Positions 35,550 to 45,087 of a stretch of 64,000 nt of DNA are shown here, in pieces; the stretch's first letter is position 1; each line of letters begins with the position of its first letter. The notes beneath the pieces are model-generated. The model was not told the origin of the DNA, did no database searches, and worked only from the letters and a program-made list of their open reading frames with translations. Position numbers and translations under genes: made by a program. The DNA lies in assembly GCF_024138125.1 (NCBI RefSeq), contig NZ_CP099993.1, forward strand, positions 2,480,001 to 2,544,000. The letters are read 5' to 3'. The DNA is from Halorussus salilacus (GTDB lineage: Archaea > Halobacteriota > Halobacteria > Halobacteriales > Haladaptataceae).

Positions 35550-36809
35550 ATGACCCTCGACCCGGTGCACTTCGACGGCATCGCGGGGCTGGCCGACCGC
35601 ATCGACTACGACGCCGAGGACCGCGACCACCGGGAGTTCGCCGAAGACGTGTGGGAACACTACCTCGACCCGCTGTACGACGACGAGGGCGACGTGATCC
35701 TCGAACCAATCGACGAGCAGTCGCGCCGCCGGGTGAACTGCGAGAAGATTGCGCTCGAAGACCCGCCGTTCGCGACGATACACGGCCTCGACGCCGGGAC
35801 GCTCAACTCCCGGCCGTTCAAGAACGGTCTCGTCCTCGACGTTGCCCACGCCGCGATGAGCGCCACGCCGTCGGACCTCGGCCTCCACGACCGCCGGACC
35901 GTCGTGAAGGCCCTGCACCTCAACGACACGTCCCGGGACTTCGGGACCGACTGGGAACCCTACAACGACGGCAGTCGGCGTCGCATCGTCCACACCCACC
36001 TGCCCAAGAGCCAGTACGAGGAGGACGTGGTCCACGCGCTCGCGCTCTACCTCGCCGAGAGCAGCCACGCGCTCGAACACGCCGAGTCGGTGTCGGAGTT
36101 CCTCCTGCTCGACGGCCCCATCTACCCGAAGGGGGTCCTCCGGTGGTACTACCGGAGCACCGCCCTCACCGACCTGTTTCGGGACTCGGAGGACGTTGCC
36201 CGGATTCTGCAGAACTACGTCGAGCTGGTCGAGACGTTCGTCGAACGCGACGTTCCGCTCGCGGGGTTCGTCAAGAACGTCTCGGCGAAGTCCATCGTCC
36301 GGACCCTCAAGCGGAGCAGCGACTTCGCGCCGGTGCCGTGGGCCCACGACGCGGGACTGTTCGCCCAGATACTGGAGCGCCGCGAGCGCGTCGACGGCGA
36401 GTTCGAGCGACTCACCGACGACCTGACGCTGACGAACTGGTTCGTCTCGACCGCTGGCACCGACGACTTCTTCAACGACCCCGACAACGACCTCGTCGAG
36501 CGCGAACTCGACCCCGAGCAGTACCGGGTCACCTTCTGCATCGTCTACGACCCCCGGCGTGACCTCGTGTTCAAGGTCGAAGCGCCCTACGCCGTGACCG
36601 AAGACGAGGGGACTCGCCGGAAAATCGAGCGCCAGATACTCCAGGAGGTCGCGCTCCAGCGCGGGCCGCCCCGCGCCATCTCGAAGGCCGACGAACTCGC
36701 GGCCATCGACCGCGGGAGCGCCGAGTCGCTGGTGAAGTCGTTCGAGGAGTCGCTCGACACGGAACTCGACCGCAACTACAACGCGGTGCGGTGGGGCCGG
36801 GACTACTGA
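35550..36809 (+). CDS. nurA: DNA double-strand-break repair nuclease NurA
   Basis: 419 residues. Contains the NurA nuclease domain, with the first metal Asp at D81 in 'IHGLDAGTLN', and 'LLLDGPIYPKG' with the second. NurA is a 5'-3' exonuclease that acts with the HerA translocase to resect DNA ends for RadA loading. herA is found 617 bases downstream, with an unrelated small gene on the other strand between. 419 residues fits haloarchaeal NurA. Confidence 0.9.
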   Translation: MTLDPVHFDGIAGLADRIDYDAEDRDHREFAEDVWEHYLDPLYDDEGDVILEPIDEQSRRRVNCEKIALEDPPFATIHGLDAGTLNSRPFKNGLVLDVAHAAMSATPSDLGLHDRRTVVKALHLNDTSRDFGTDWEPYNDGSRRRIVHTHLPKSQYEEDVVHALALYLAESSHALEHAESVSEFLLLDGPIYPKGVLRWYYRSTALTDLFRDSEDVARILQNYVELVETFVERDVPLAGFVKNVSAKSIVRTLKRSSDFAPVPWAHDAGLFAQILERRERVDGEFERLTDDLTLTNWFVSTAGTDDFFNDPDNDLVERELDPEQYRVTFCIVYDPRRDLVFKVEAPYAVTEDEGTRRKIERQILQEVALQRGPPRAISKADELAAIDRGSAESLVKSFEESLDTELDRNYNAVRWGRDY

Positions 36810-36834
36810 CGGTCGCGCCGAGCGCGACCGTCAG
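36806..36834. terminator. 13-bp hairpin overlapping the nurA stop
   Basis: Arms 36806-36818 and 36822-36834, loop CGA. The nurA TGA (36807-36809) lies in its left arm, so the hairpin may end or protect the nurA transcript. The next 40 bases hold a 15-bp direct repeat (36838-36852 and 36861-36875). Confidence 0.5.
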
Positions 36835-36837
36835 TTC

Positions 36838-36875
36838 GATTCGCCGCGGTTCGTCGGGCCGATTCGCCGCGGTTC
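36838..36875. repeat. 15-bp direct repeat
   Basis: GATTCGCCGCGGTTC at 36838-36852 and 36861-36875, eight bases apart, between nurA and the convergent small gene. Too short to suggest more than local slippage. Confidence 0.8.
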
Positions 36876-36886
36876 ACCGACTCGCC

Positions 36887-37237
36887 TCAGCGCGGTTCGG
36901 CGGCCTCGGTCTCGGACTTCTCGACGGTCAGTTCCACGTCCTCGGGGTCGACGCCGATGCGAGCGAACTGGGTCCGGACGTGCTCGCGGGCCGCCTCGGT
37001 CGCCTGCTCTTTCGTGTCGAACCCGCGGGGCATCGGCGACTCGAACGCGACGTTGACCTCCTCGCCGTTCACCTTCTGGACGGTCCCGCCGCTCTCGACC
37101 TGGTAGAACTCGTCGCAGACCCAGACGTAGGGGGCGTCCTCGTCGGGCGCGCCCTTGAACCGCGGCGCGCGCTCCCCACGCTCGTACAGCGTGCCCGTCA
37201 GGGTGGTCCCCCCGGCTTCGCCACGGATGAGTAGCAT
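36887..37237 (-). CDS. Conserved small haloarchaeal protein (DUF7113-like)
   Basis: 116 residues from ATG 37237 (MLLIRGEAGGTTLTGTLYER); the frame upstream is non-coding. It has a beta-rich first half with 'YVWVCDEFYQVESGG' and an alpha-helical second half containing 'REHVRTQFARIGVDPEDVEL'. From memory it belongs to a haloarchaeal family of unknown function (DUF7113). It sits between nurA and herA on the opposite strand, so it may be linked to DNA-end processing only by position. Confidence 0.72.
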   Translation of the reverse strand: MLLIRGEAGGTTLTGTLYERGERAPRFKGAPDEDAPYVWVCDEFYQVESGGTVQKVNGEEVNVAFESPMPRGFDTKEQATEAAREHVRTQFARIGVDPEDVELTVEKSETEAAEPR

Positions 37238-37329
37238 GACCGGACGTACGGCGTCAGCAGGTAAAAGGGACGCGTCCCGGGTACGGTGTGGGAACCGGAC
37301 ACGAGGTTGGACCCGGACACAGAGCGCCA

Positions 37330-37363
37330 CGACGGCCCGGCCCGGAACCGGGCCGGGCCGTCG
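37330..37363. repeat. 16-bp-arm palindrome between divergent genes
   Basis: Arms 37330-37345 and 37348-37363, loop AA, in the gap between the starts of the small DUF7113-like gene (-) and herA (+). The position argues against a terminator. Confidence 0.8.
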
Positions 37364-37426
37364 CGGCGCTGGACCGGGCCGTCGCGGGAGACCGGCGGAG
37401 GAAAACTGACAAGAGGGTTAACCGCA

Positions 37427-39244
37427 ATGACCGGAACGATGACCGACCTCGGCGACTTCGAGAACTTCGAGGGCGACGACACCGCGAGCGACGCCCCGGC
37501 CCGCGACGACACCGAGACGAGCGCGGCCGCCGACGACGACCGCTTCGAGTCGATGGACCCCTCCCCCGTGGGGACCGACCGCGGCATCGGCACGCTCTCG
37601 GCCGCGGGCGGCCTCCGAATCGGCGAGGAGGAAGACGACACCCGAGTGCGCGCGTACGTGACCGCAGACAACCGCGAGGACGTGCGCGTCGGTAAGTACC
37701 TGCTCGTGCCCTACCCAGACGACGAGAAGCTGTTCTGCCGCATCTCCGCCCTCTCGTACGAGCAAGAGTATCAGGTCGACGACGCGACCGAGATTCACTC
37801 GAAGCGCGCGATGCGCCGCGAGGCGATAGAGGAGACCGATTACAAGCTGATGGCGACGCTGGAGCCGGTGGCGGTCCTGTACTCCGACGAGGGAGACCTC
37901 AAGCGCCGGATGACCGACCGCGTGCCAAAGCCCAAGGCCGTCGTCCGGCAGGCCGACGACAAGGCCGAAATCAAGACCGGCCTCAAGATGCCAGAAGACG
38001 GCGTGTTCCTCGGCCACCTCTCGGTCGGGGGTGAGAAGGTCCGGACCGCCGCCCAGCCCCCAACAATCGACTACCGACTCAAGGACGACTACGCCGACGG
38101 CGACCCGCTCGTGTTCCGCCACACCCTCGTCGCTGGCGGGACGGGGTCGGGCAAGACCCACGGCGCGAAGAACGTCCTCCGGCAGTTCCTCGCCGAGGAG
38201 CGCCGCTACGAGATGGAAGACGGCGCGAAGCGTCGGGCCGCGGTGGTCCAGTTCGACCCGCAGGACGAGTACGCCCAGATGCACGACGACAACCCCGAGG
38301 TGACCGCCGAGGACGAGCGCGGATGGGAACGGGAGGGCATCGCTCACGGCGGTCACGACGATACGCTCGTACTCGCTCCAAAGGAAAACGGCGTCTCCTA
38401 CTCGCCGGACAACCATCGAGCCGAGTACGAAACGTTCACGGTTCCGTTTTCGATGGCGAGTAACCGACCATGGCTCGTGGCCGGGAGTTCCCTAAACGAA
38501 AATCAGTATCCTGCACTGAAAGAACTTCTCGGCCGCTTCTTCACACAACGTCCGGACGGAACGTACCGGCAGTTCCTCGCTTTCCTCGACGATCCCGCAC
38601 TCAAGGAAGAATTGGACGAGTCGGGCAAAGTCCACGAAGCCACCTACGATGCCGTCAAACGCCGGGTTCGTGCGATCCCGTCCGGAATCTTCGACCAGAA
38701 CGCAACTCCGATCACCGAACTCGACCACAAACTCGTTCGTCGCGGTGGACTGACGACCATCCCGACGTACCATCTCACGTCCAGTCGGGCAAAGGAGTTG
38801 TTCGTTCTCGCTGTCGCCAGCCTCCTCATCGACGACAAGCTCTCCAACAGTCCCGAAAGTCAACACATCAAGGAGACCCCGCTCGTGGTCGGGATGGACG
38901 AGGCGCACAACTTCCTGACCGACGCCGACAACGTGCAGGCCCGGAAGGTCATCGGGAAGTTCACCGACGCGGCCAAGCAGGGTCGCAAAGAGCGCCTCGG
39001 CCTGTTCCTCATCACGCAGGACCCTCAGGACATCGCGGACCCGGTGTTCAAGCAGGTCAACACCACCATCGTCCTCAACCTCGGCGACGAGGACGCCATC
39101 AAGAGCGTCAACATCCCGGCCGAGCTAGAGGGGAAGGTCCCCTACATGGAGAAGGGCCAGATGGTCGTCTACTCGCCCGACAACTCCGAGCCGGTCGAGA
39201 TAACCGGGCTCTCGAAGTGTCTGACCAAGCACGGCCGGGAGTAG
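37427..39244 (+). CDS. herA: DNA double-strand-break repair ATPase HerA
   Basis: 605 residues from ATG 37427; the next ATG at 37439 is also possible. Hexameric FtsK/HAS-barrel translocase that drives NurA. The N-terminal ~75 residues are acidic and disordered, the HAS-barrel region comes next, Walker A is GGTGSGKTHGAKN near residue 236, and the Walker B-like 'VVGMDEAHNFL' lies near residue 490. Between ~38340 and 38880 (residues ~304-484) about a third of codons end in A/T, against almost none on both sides, so this central part was probably exchanged from another lineage. Confidence 0.93.
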   Translation: MTGTMTDLGDFENFEGDDTASDAPARDDTETSAAADDDRFESMDPSPVGTDRGIGTLSAAGGLRIGEEEDDTRVRAYVTADNREDVRVGKYLLVPYPDDEKLFCRISALSYEQEYQVDDATEIHSKRAMRREAIEETDYKLMATLEPVAVLYSDEGDLKRRMTDRVPKPKAVVRQADDKAEIKTGLKMPEDGVFLGHLSVGGEKVRTAAQPPTIDYRLKDDYADGDPLVFRHTLVAGGTGSGKTHGAKNVLRQFLAEERRYEMEDGAKRRAAVVQFDPQDEYAQMHDDNPEVTAEDERGWEREGIAHGGHDDTLVLAPKENGVSYSPDNHRAEYETFTVPFSMASNRPWLVAGSSLNENQYPALKELLGRFFTQRPDGTYRQFLAFLDDPALKEELDESGKVHEATYDAVKRRVRAIPSGIFDQNATPITELDHKLVRRGGLTTIPTYHLTSSRAKELFVLAVASLLIDDKLSNSPESQHIKETPLVVGMDEAHNFLTDADNVQARKVIGKFTDAAKQGRKERLGLFLITQDPQDIADPVFKQVNTTIVLNLGDEDAIKSVNIPAELEGKVPYMEKGQMVVYSPDNSEPVEITGLSKCLTKHGRE

Positions 39245-39331
39245 CGAGGTCCCGCCGACCTCGCGCCCCGTAATTCTCAGTTTCCGAGAACTGCCTGTAC
39301 GCTTAAAGGAATTCCTCGCGTATCTCCAACC

Positions 39332-39760
39332 ATGAGCAAGAAGGTACTCGTCCCCGTCGACGGCTCCGAGCAGTCCGAGACCGCGCTCGAATACGCACTC
39401 GAAGAGTTCCCCGACGCGAACATCACCGCTATCAACGTCCTCGACCCCATCGACGCGGGCTACAACGCGCCGGTCGGGGTACCCGGCGGCTCCGAGAACT
39501 GGTACGAGAACGCCAAGGCCCAGAGCGAGACCCTGCTCGAAGGTGCCCAAGAGACCGCCGACGAGTACGGGACGACCCTCGAAACGGCCACCGAGATGGG
39601 TCGGCCGTCGAGCGTCATCGTCGAGTACGCCGAGGAGGAGGGCTTCGACCAGATAATCATGGGGAGCCACGGCCGGTCGGGCGTCTCGCGCATCCTGCTC
39701 GGGAGCGTCGCCGAGACGGTGGTCCGGCGCGCGACGATGCCGGTGACGGTGGTTCGGTAA
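39332..39760 (+). CDS. Universal stress protein UspA family
   Basis: 142 residues, single UspA domain. N-terminal 'KVLVPVDGSEQSETALEYAL', with the ATP-binding loop 'GSHGRSGVSRILLGSVAETV' (G-2x-G-9x-G-S) near residues 108-127, so it likely binds ATP. The start ATG 39332 follows a TATA-like CTTAAAGG. Solitary gene between herA and the frameshifted gene. Confidence 0.93.
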   Translation: MSKKVLVPVDGSEQSETALEYALEEFPDANITAINVLDPIDAGYNAPVGVPGGSENWYENAKAQSETLLEGAQETADEYGTTLETATEMGRPSSVIVEYAEEEGFDQIIMGSHGRSGVSRILLGSVAETVVRRATMPVTVVR

Positions 39761-39815
39761 ACGTCGGGGTAAAGCGCGCTGAATTTTAATTACTAGAAGG
39801 GCAGTAGCGTCAGCT

Positions 39816-40677
39816 ATGGTTCTCGAATCTTCGAGGGACCGAACGGACGAGACGGATAGTGATGCGTCCGAAGTGTCTCACTCACGACCGCGGGGCCCCG
39901 TTCTGTACGGTATCGATGGCGTGAAGTGGTTCCTAGGAACGGTCGATATCACTCACGAGAAGTTCGAAGCCCTCCCGCTGGTCCCGGGTCGGATTCGGCG
40001 TCCTCGTGTTTCTCTTCTCGATCTACTTCGGGGAGACGGTGCGAGTCGGAATCGACCTCGTAGTGCAAACGTTCGTCGTACCGTTGCTGGGCGATTTCGT
40101 TCGAATACGATTCGGTATCTGGGTCGTCCTGTTTCTCCTCGTTCTCGTGATGATTCAGACCTCTCTCATCAACTACAGACTTATAATGATGGACGGCGAA
40201 CCGAGAGGCGAGCAAATGCCGTCCGACGATGTCGCTCCCGATGGTGGCGAGATGTACGCTCGGGCCGGGAAAACGTCGAGTATCGGTTCCAGCGGTGCTG
40301 GCGTTTTAGGTGGTGCCGCGACCGGTGCGGTAATCGGAGCGAGTTTCGGACCTGCTGGCGTCTTCGGCGGGGCCGTGCTGGGAGCTATCGTCGGCGACGA
40401 GATAGAAAAGTCATCTACGAGAAGTAGGGCGCGAAAAGCGGTCAAGTCGGACGTTCTCCGGACGCTCATTGCACAAGAGATCGTCGAACCGGACCGCATT
40501 TCTCTGGACTCGGTCGAACGAACCCTGCCACATCACGACGAAGCGGTCGTCAGAGAGGTGACGTTAGAGATGGCTTCCGACCCGATGGCTCCACTCGTCG
40601 AAGATGGACAGGCCGTACAACTGACGACGCTTTCCGAAGCGAAATCGCACCTCCAGCGGCTTCGTGAGGACTCGTAG
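39816..40677 (+). pseudogene. Frameshifted gene for a two-helix glycine-zipper membrane protein
   Basis: Two frames seem to form one gene. Frame 1 (from ATG 39816) gives a ~53-residue soluble N-terminus ending '...HEKFEALP'. At about 39975 the reading has to shift by one base to enter frame 2, open from 39937, which gives 'WSRVGFGVLVFLFSIYFGE', a second membrane helix ('FGIWVVLFLLVLVMIQT'), a glycine zipper ('GAGVLGGAATGAVIGASFG' onward) and a soluble C-terminus. Frame 1 beyond the shift is Arg-rich noise. It has more A/T at third codon positions than its neighbours. A sequencing error or a real inactivation are both possible; an independent frame-2 protein starting at GTG 40006 cannot be excluded. 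Confidence 0.6.
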
Positions 40678-40686
40678 CGACGCGGG

Positions 40687-41877
40687 TCAGAAGATATTCG
40701 CCTGCCGGTACACGCTGATGCCCTCGTTCGTGATGGAGTAGGGCTTTATCTCCCGGGAGTGGTTCGCGTCCCGTATCTTCTGGATTTCGACCGCGAGTCT
40801 GGTCTCCCGGAAGTCGTCGCCCGACCGGATGTACCGCAGGATGAACACGGCGTCCACGAGGTACTCGATGATGCCGTGTCGGGAGGCGTAAGGGTTGTCC
40901 TCGCTGGCCTCGCTGGTCAGCATGGTGGTCACGCCCGCCTCCTTGAGGCTCTTGGTGAAGTCGTACACCTCGTTTCGGCGGGTGGCCTGGTCGTCGTACA
41001 TCATCTCCAGCAGGGAGACCGAGTCGAGGACGAGTCTGGTCGCGCCGAACTCCTCGACGAGTCGCGGCAGGTCGTTGCGGATGGAGGTCAGGCTGTTTGC
41101 CATCTCGATGGGGTCGAGGTCGATGACCGCGAGTCGGCCCTCCTCCTGGTACTCGTCGAACTCCCAGCCCTTCTCGGTCGCGGTGTTGACGATGCGGTCG
41201 TGGCTCTCTTCGAGCGTGATGAACACCGCGTTCTCGCCCGCTTCCAGCCCCTCGTGGAGGAACTGGAGGCCGAAGGTGGTCTTGCCGGTCCCGGCCGACC
41301 CGATGGTGGTCATCAGCGACCGCTCGGGGACCCCGCCCTGTATCATGCTGTCGAGGCCGTCGATGCCCACGTCGACCCGCGGAATCGACGACTCGAACTC
41401 CTCGTCGTCGAACGACTCGGGTTCCCCTCCTCCGAACCCGGCGCCGGGGTCCATACCGAATCCGCCGCCCATGCCGAACTCGGCGTCGTCCCCACCGCCG
41501 AACTCCCCGTCGCCGCCGAACGCTCCCGCGTTGCTCCCTGCTTGGCCGCCCGCTCCCCCGCCCGGGGCGTTCCGGAACGCGGTGGCGAAGTCGTCCTCGA
41601 ACAACTCCGTGTCGTCGCCCGCATCGGCCGCGTCGTACGGGTCGGCGTCGGCGAACCCGCCCGACGACCCGCCGGACCGGTCGGGGGTCGGTTCGGCGTC
41701 GTCGCCGCCAGTTCGCTCGGGGTCGAACTCGGGTGCGTCCTCGAATCCGCTGGCGGACGCGGGGCGGTCGTCCGTCTCCGAATCGGAGTCGTCGTCCGGC
41801 GAATCGCGGTCTTCGCCGCTCGCTTCGTCCTCACCGCTCTCGCGGAGCGCTCGCTCGAACCAGTCGTCGTCACTCAC
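40687..41877 (-). CDS. KaiC/RAD55-like ATPase with long acidic N-terminus
   Basis: 396 residues from GTG 41877 ([20 protein letters not shown]); in-frame codons further up are a shadow. Residues 1-~175 are disordered: acidic, then Gly-rich. The C-terminal 220 residues are a KaiC/RecA domain with intact Walker A '[15 protein letters not shown]', catalytic Glu-Glu '[13 protein letters not shown]', and Walker B '[14 protein letters not shown]'. Probably a signalling or ring-forming ATPase. The target is unknown. Divergent from nadK. Confidence 0.88.
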   Translation of the reverse strand: MSDDDWFERALRESGEDEASGEDRDSPDDDSDSETDDRPASASGFEDAPEFDPERTGGDDAEPTPDRSGGSSGGFADADPYDAADAGDDTELFEDDFATAFRNAPGGGAGGQAGSNAGAFGGDGEFGGGDDAEFGMGGGFGMDPGAGFGGGEPESFDDEEFESSIPRVDVGIDGLDSMIQGGVPERSLMTTIGSAGTGKTTFGLQFLHEGLEAGENAVFITLEESHDRIVNTATEKGWEFDEYQEEGRLAVIDLDPIEMANSLTSIRNDLPRLVEEFGATRLVLDSVSLLEMMYDDQATRRNEVYDFTKSLKEAGVTTMLTSEASEDNPYASRHGIIEYLVDAVFILRYIRSGDDFRETRLAVEIQKIRDANHSREIKPYSITNEGISVYRQANIF

Positions 41878-42062
41878 GGCGACCAACTCCAGTCGGTCGA
41901 GCGCGGACCATGTCGGGCACCTCGGACCGACCGCATTTGAATGTTTCTCGCGTCGACTGTCGTTCGCGGGCCGTCCTCGGCGCGTCCTTTCCCGCGTCGG
42001 CCGTGTCGCGGGTCGTCGTCCACGCCGGGGGACTTTTGACGGGCGGGCGAGAAGGGTCACCG

Positions 42063-42884
42063 ATGAGAGTCGGCATCGTCGCCCAGATGGGTAACGACAG
42101 GGCGGCCTCTCTGGCCGGGCGGATTCGGGAAGCGCTACCGGACGAGGTGACGGTTCGACTGGACGCCGCGACCGCCGAGGCGCTCGGCGGCGAGGGCGAC
42201 CCGGTCGAGGAGATGGACGCGTCCGACCTCGTGGTCTCCATCGGCGGCGACGGCACCTTCCTCTTCGCGGCCCGGGGCGCGGGGCCGACGCCGATTCTGG
42301 GCGTCAACCTCGGCGAGGTCGGGTTCCTCAACGGCGTCAGGCCGGGCGAGGCGGTCGAGACCGTCGAGTCGGTGGTCGAGCGCTTCCGCGAGACCGGCGA
42401 GATTCCCTCGCGGGACGTGCCCCGCCTGTGCGCCGAGACGGAGTCGGGAGTCGAACTCCCACCGGCCCTGAACGAAATCGTGGTACAGGGTCCCCAGCGC
42501 GGCCACGGCAACGGGCTGGAGTACGAGGTCCGGGTCGACGGCCGACCGTTCTCGGACGGGCACGCCGACGGCGTGCTGGTCTCGACACCGACCGGGAGCA
42601 CGGCCTACAACCTCAGCGAGGGCGGCCCGCTGGTCCACCCCGAGGTGGACGCGCTGGTCGTCACCGAGATGTGCGCCGCCGAGTCGATGCCACCGCTGGT
42701 CGTCTCGGGCGACTCGGTGGTCGAAATCCGGGCCGACGGGGCCGAACACGGCTTCGCCAGTAGCGACAGTACGCGAAAGCGGTTCGAGATGCCCGAGCGG
42801 GTGACCGTGCGGTCTGCCGACGAGCCCACGCGCATCGCCGAACCCGCCAGCGACTTCTTCCGGGCGCTCGGGAAACTCGACTGA
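42063..42884 (+). CDS. nadK: NAD kinase
   Basis: 273 residues, phosphorylates NAD to NADP with ATP. '[15 protein letters not shown]' (GGDG near residue 64), '[12 protein letters not shown]', and '[20 protein letters not shown]' are the family motifs. The start is ATG 42063 with the archaeal-type N-terminus '[18 protein letters not shown]'. The nadABC genes are 9 kb upstream, so this is not part of their operon. Confidence 0.95.
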   Translation: MRVGIVAQMGNDRAASLAGRIREALPDEVTVRLDAATAEALGGEGDPVEEMDASDLVVSIGGDGTFLFAARGAGPTPILGVNLGEVGFLNGVRPGEAVETVESVVERFRETGEIPSRDVPRLCAETESGVELPPALNEIVVQGPQRGHGNGLEYEVRVDGRPFSDGHADGVLVSTPTGSTAYNLSEGGPLVHPEVDALVVTEMCAAESMPPLVVSGDSVVEIRADGAEHGFASSDSTRKRFEMPERVTVRSADEPTRIAEPASDFFRALGKLD

Positions 42885-42934
42885 ACCTGCCGAAAGGGAA
42901 AGCCCTAATCCTGCTGATTCGCTAGGTCCCGACA

Positions 42935-43864
42935 ATGGACGAACAACTACCGGACGTGCAGGCATCCGAACCGGACGTGACGGTCGGCCTGAACCGCGTC
43001 GGGGTGACCGGCGTGACCAAGCTGGTCGAACTCGCCCGCCCCGAGAAGCGTCCCATCGTGTTGACCGCCGAGTTCGAGGTGTTGGTCGACCTGCCGGGCT
43101 GGCGGAAGGGCGCGGACATGAGCAGGAACATGGAGGTCGTCGACGAGATTCTGGAGGACGCGGTGAGCGAACCCACCTACCGCGTCGAGGACGTGTGCGG
43201 CGAGGCCGCCGAACGCTTGCTCGGCAAGCACGACTACACCTCGAAGGCCGAGGTCCGGATGGAGGCCGAGTACATGCTCAAGGACGAGACGCCCGCGAGC
43301 GAACGGCCCACGCAGGCCACGGTCGACATCGTGGCGGGCGCGACCGCGACCGACGAGGGCACCCGCGAGGAGATCGGCGCGCGCGTCACCGGGATGACGG
43401 TCTGTCCCTGCTCGCAGGGGATGATGAGCGCGACCGCCCGCCGGAAGCTCGAAGAGCTCGGCGTCGGCGACGAGGAGGTCTCGGAGTTCCTCCGGGAGGT
43501 CCCGCAGGCGGGCCACTCCCAGCGGGGCCACGCCACCCTCACCGTCGAGAGCGACGGCGCGCCCGAGGCCGACCTCAACGACATCATCGAGGTCGCGCGC
43601 GACTCGATGAGCGCGCGCATCTACAACCTCGCAAAGCGCCCCGACGAGGACCACATGACCTTCGAGGCCCACGCGAACGCCAAGTTCGTCGAGGACTGCG
43701 TGCGCGACATGGCCGAGGGCGTCGTCTCGGAGTTCCCCGACCTGCCCGACGGCGCCGTGGTGACGATGAAACAGAGCAACGACGAGTCCATCCACCAGCA
43801 CAACGCTCACGCCGAGCGCGTCGCCGAGATGGGGTCGCTTCGGGACGAGCTTTCCGAAAACTGA
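42935..43864 (+). CDS. mptA: GTP cyclohydrolase MptA
   Basis: 309 residues, Fe(II)-dependent GTP cyclohydrolase (FolE2 superfamily) that makes dihydroneopterin cyclic phosphate; in haloarchaea it feeds both folate-type pterins and the archaeosine precursor. The motif '[17 protein letters not shown]' holds the metal Cys, and the His in '[11 protein letters not shown]' is present. MptA is typically ~300 residues. The C-terminal '[18 protein letters not shown]' is characteristic. Confidence 0.94.
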   Translation: MDEQLPDVQASEPDVTVGLNRVGVTGVTKLVELARPEKRPIVLTAEFEVLVDLPGWRKGADMSRNMEVVDEILEDAVSEPTYRVEDVCGEAAERLLGKHDYTSKAEVRMEAEYMLKDETPASERPTQATVDIVAGATATDEGTREEIGARVTGMTVCPCSQGMMSATARRKLEELGVGDEEVSEFLREVPQAGHSQRGHATLTVESDGAPEADLNDIIEVARDSMSARIYNLAKRPDEDHMTFEAHANAKFVEDCVRDMAEGVVSEFPDLPDGAVVTMKQSNDESIHQHNAHAERVAEMGSLRDELSEN

Positions 43865-43982
43865 CTCCCCGCGTTCTGGAGCTTCTACGACCCTCCTCTC
43901 TGTCGTCTTCGACGTTCAGTCCCCACCGCACTCCGAGAGGGACGCCCACAGACTCTTGGAAGACGAAACCGAACCACGTACC

Positions 43983-44183
43983 ATGAGCGTCACGGGCCTG
44001 TGTCAGATATGCGAGAGCCGCGAAGCAGAACACTCGTGTCCCAACTGCGGCAATCAGGTCTGCGAACGCCACTGGAACGACGGCATGGACCTCTGCGTCC
44101 AGTGCGCGCCGACCGGCGAGAACGTCGACCCCGACCGGGTGTCCCCCGAGGACCTCGACGACGATGACGTGATGACGTTCTAG
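43983..44183 (+). CDS. HIT-type zinc-finger small protein
   Basis: 66 residues from ATG 43983. 'CQICESREAEHSCPNCGNQVCERHW' gives CxxC, CxxC and Cx3H spacing, then 'CVQC', a treble-clef HIT-like finger that binds two zinc ions. The C-terminus is acidic. Function not known; such small haloarchaeal zinc proteins are thought to act in protein contact or regulation. Its TAG overlaps the stop of the convergent PyrF-like gene. Confidence 0.8.
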   Translation: MSVTGLCQICESREAEHSCPNCGNQVCERHWNDGMDLCVQCAPTGENVDPDRVSPEDLDDDDVMTF

Positions 44184-44989
44184 CGGCGCAACTGTCGCTT
44201 GAGTCGTCCCGCGGCCTGCCGCGCCGCGGCGGCGTAGGCGTCGGCGTCCGGTTCGCGTCCCCGTCCCGCAGTCTCCCCCGCGTAGAGGACCTCACGGGAG
44301 ACGTTCACGAGTCCGACGCCGTCGGCGGTCGCGTGCTCGGCGACTTCCGGGTCGTTGCGCGCGCCCCCGACCACGAGGAAGGGCAGGTCCGGGGCGCGCT
44401 CGCGGAGGGCCTCGACGTCGTCGGCCGACCCGCCGACGAGCAGGCCCACGTCCCCCGCCGCCTCTTCGGCCCACTCCCCGGCGAGGTCGGCCGCGCGCTC
44501 GGCCAGCGTCTCCCCGTCAGCGAGTTCGAGGTCCTGCAGGTCGCTCGCGCCCGAGTTGGGCGTCCGACACACCACGAATACCCCGCGGCCCGGTCGCGAG
44601 AGCGCCGCGGCGCTCTCGCGACCGAGGTACGGCGAGACGGTCAGGGCGTCGGCCGAGTCGAGCAGGGTCGCGTGCTGGCGCGCGGCCGCGCCGACCTCGG
44701 CGCGCTTGCCGTCGAAAATCACGGGGACGCCCTGCGCCTGCGCGTACGCGAGGGTCTCTTCGAGCGCGGTCCAGCCGTCGGGAGTTTCGTAGGCCGCCAG
44801 ACTGGCGGTGTAGGCCGCGGCGTGGTCGCTCGTCGCGTCGATGATTCTGCGATTGAACGCCCGCCGGGGGTAGTCGTACTCCCGGCAGTCGGCGGGGAGC
44901 CGCGACGGGTCGGGGTTCAGGCCGACCGAGAGGACGCCGCCCGTGGTTCGAATCCGGTCGCGGAGTCGGTCGGAGAGCGAGAGGGTCAC
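44180..44989 (-). CDS. PyrF-like (OMP decarboxylase family) protein with altered active site
   Basis: 269 residues, clearly homologous to archaeal/type-2 orotidine-5'-phosphate decarboxylase by order of motifs: 'VLSVGLNPDPSRLP', 'RAFNRRIIDATSDHAAAY', 'VIFDGKRAEVGAAARQ', 'VVCRTPNSGASDLQDLEL'. But residues needed in OMPDC differ: GLD is GLN, the Lys of the KPN-type strand is Thr (YTASLAAYE), the final Asp of DxKxxD is Glu (DGKRAEVG), and the phosphate-binding 'SRG' and glycine loop are 'SRE' and 'GGARNDPE'. A 34-base palindrome (44591-44624) lies in the gene. Likely a paralogue with another role or an inactive protein, unless it is the only copy. Annotation as pyrF would be unsafe. Confidence 0.85.
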   Translation of the reverse strand: MTLSLSDRLRDRIRTTGGVLSVGLNPDPSRLPADCREYDYPRRAFNRRIIDATSDHAAAYTASLAAYETPDGWTALEETLAYAQAQGVPVIFDGKRAEVGAAARQHATLLDSADALTVSPYLGRESAAALSRPGRGVFVVCRTPNSGASDLQDLELADGETLAERAADLAGEWAEEAAGDVGLLVGGSADDVEALRERAPDLPFLVVGGARNDPEVAEHATADGVGLVNVSREVLYAGETAGRGREPDADAYAAAARQAAGRLKRQLRR

Positions 44990-45087
44990 GCCGGGAGTTG
45001 CGAGGGCGAAGGCAAGGCTCTTTTCCTCCGCGGTTTCCCGACCGCCCCTCCGCAGGTATCAAGTCACCCTCGCCCCAAGTCCGGGTC

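Noticed and set aside
37286-37426. 47-residue N-terminal extension of HerA
   Set aside because: It runs over the palindrome in the divergent gap and has no conserved pattern; ATG 37427 is preferred.
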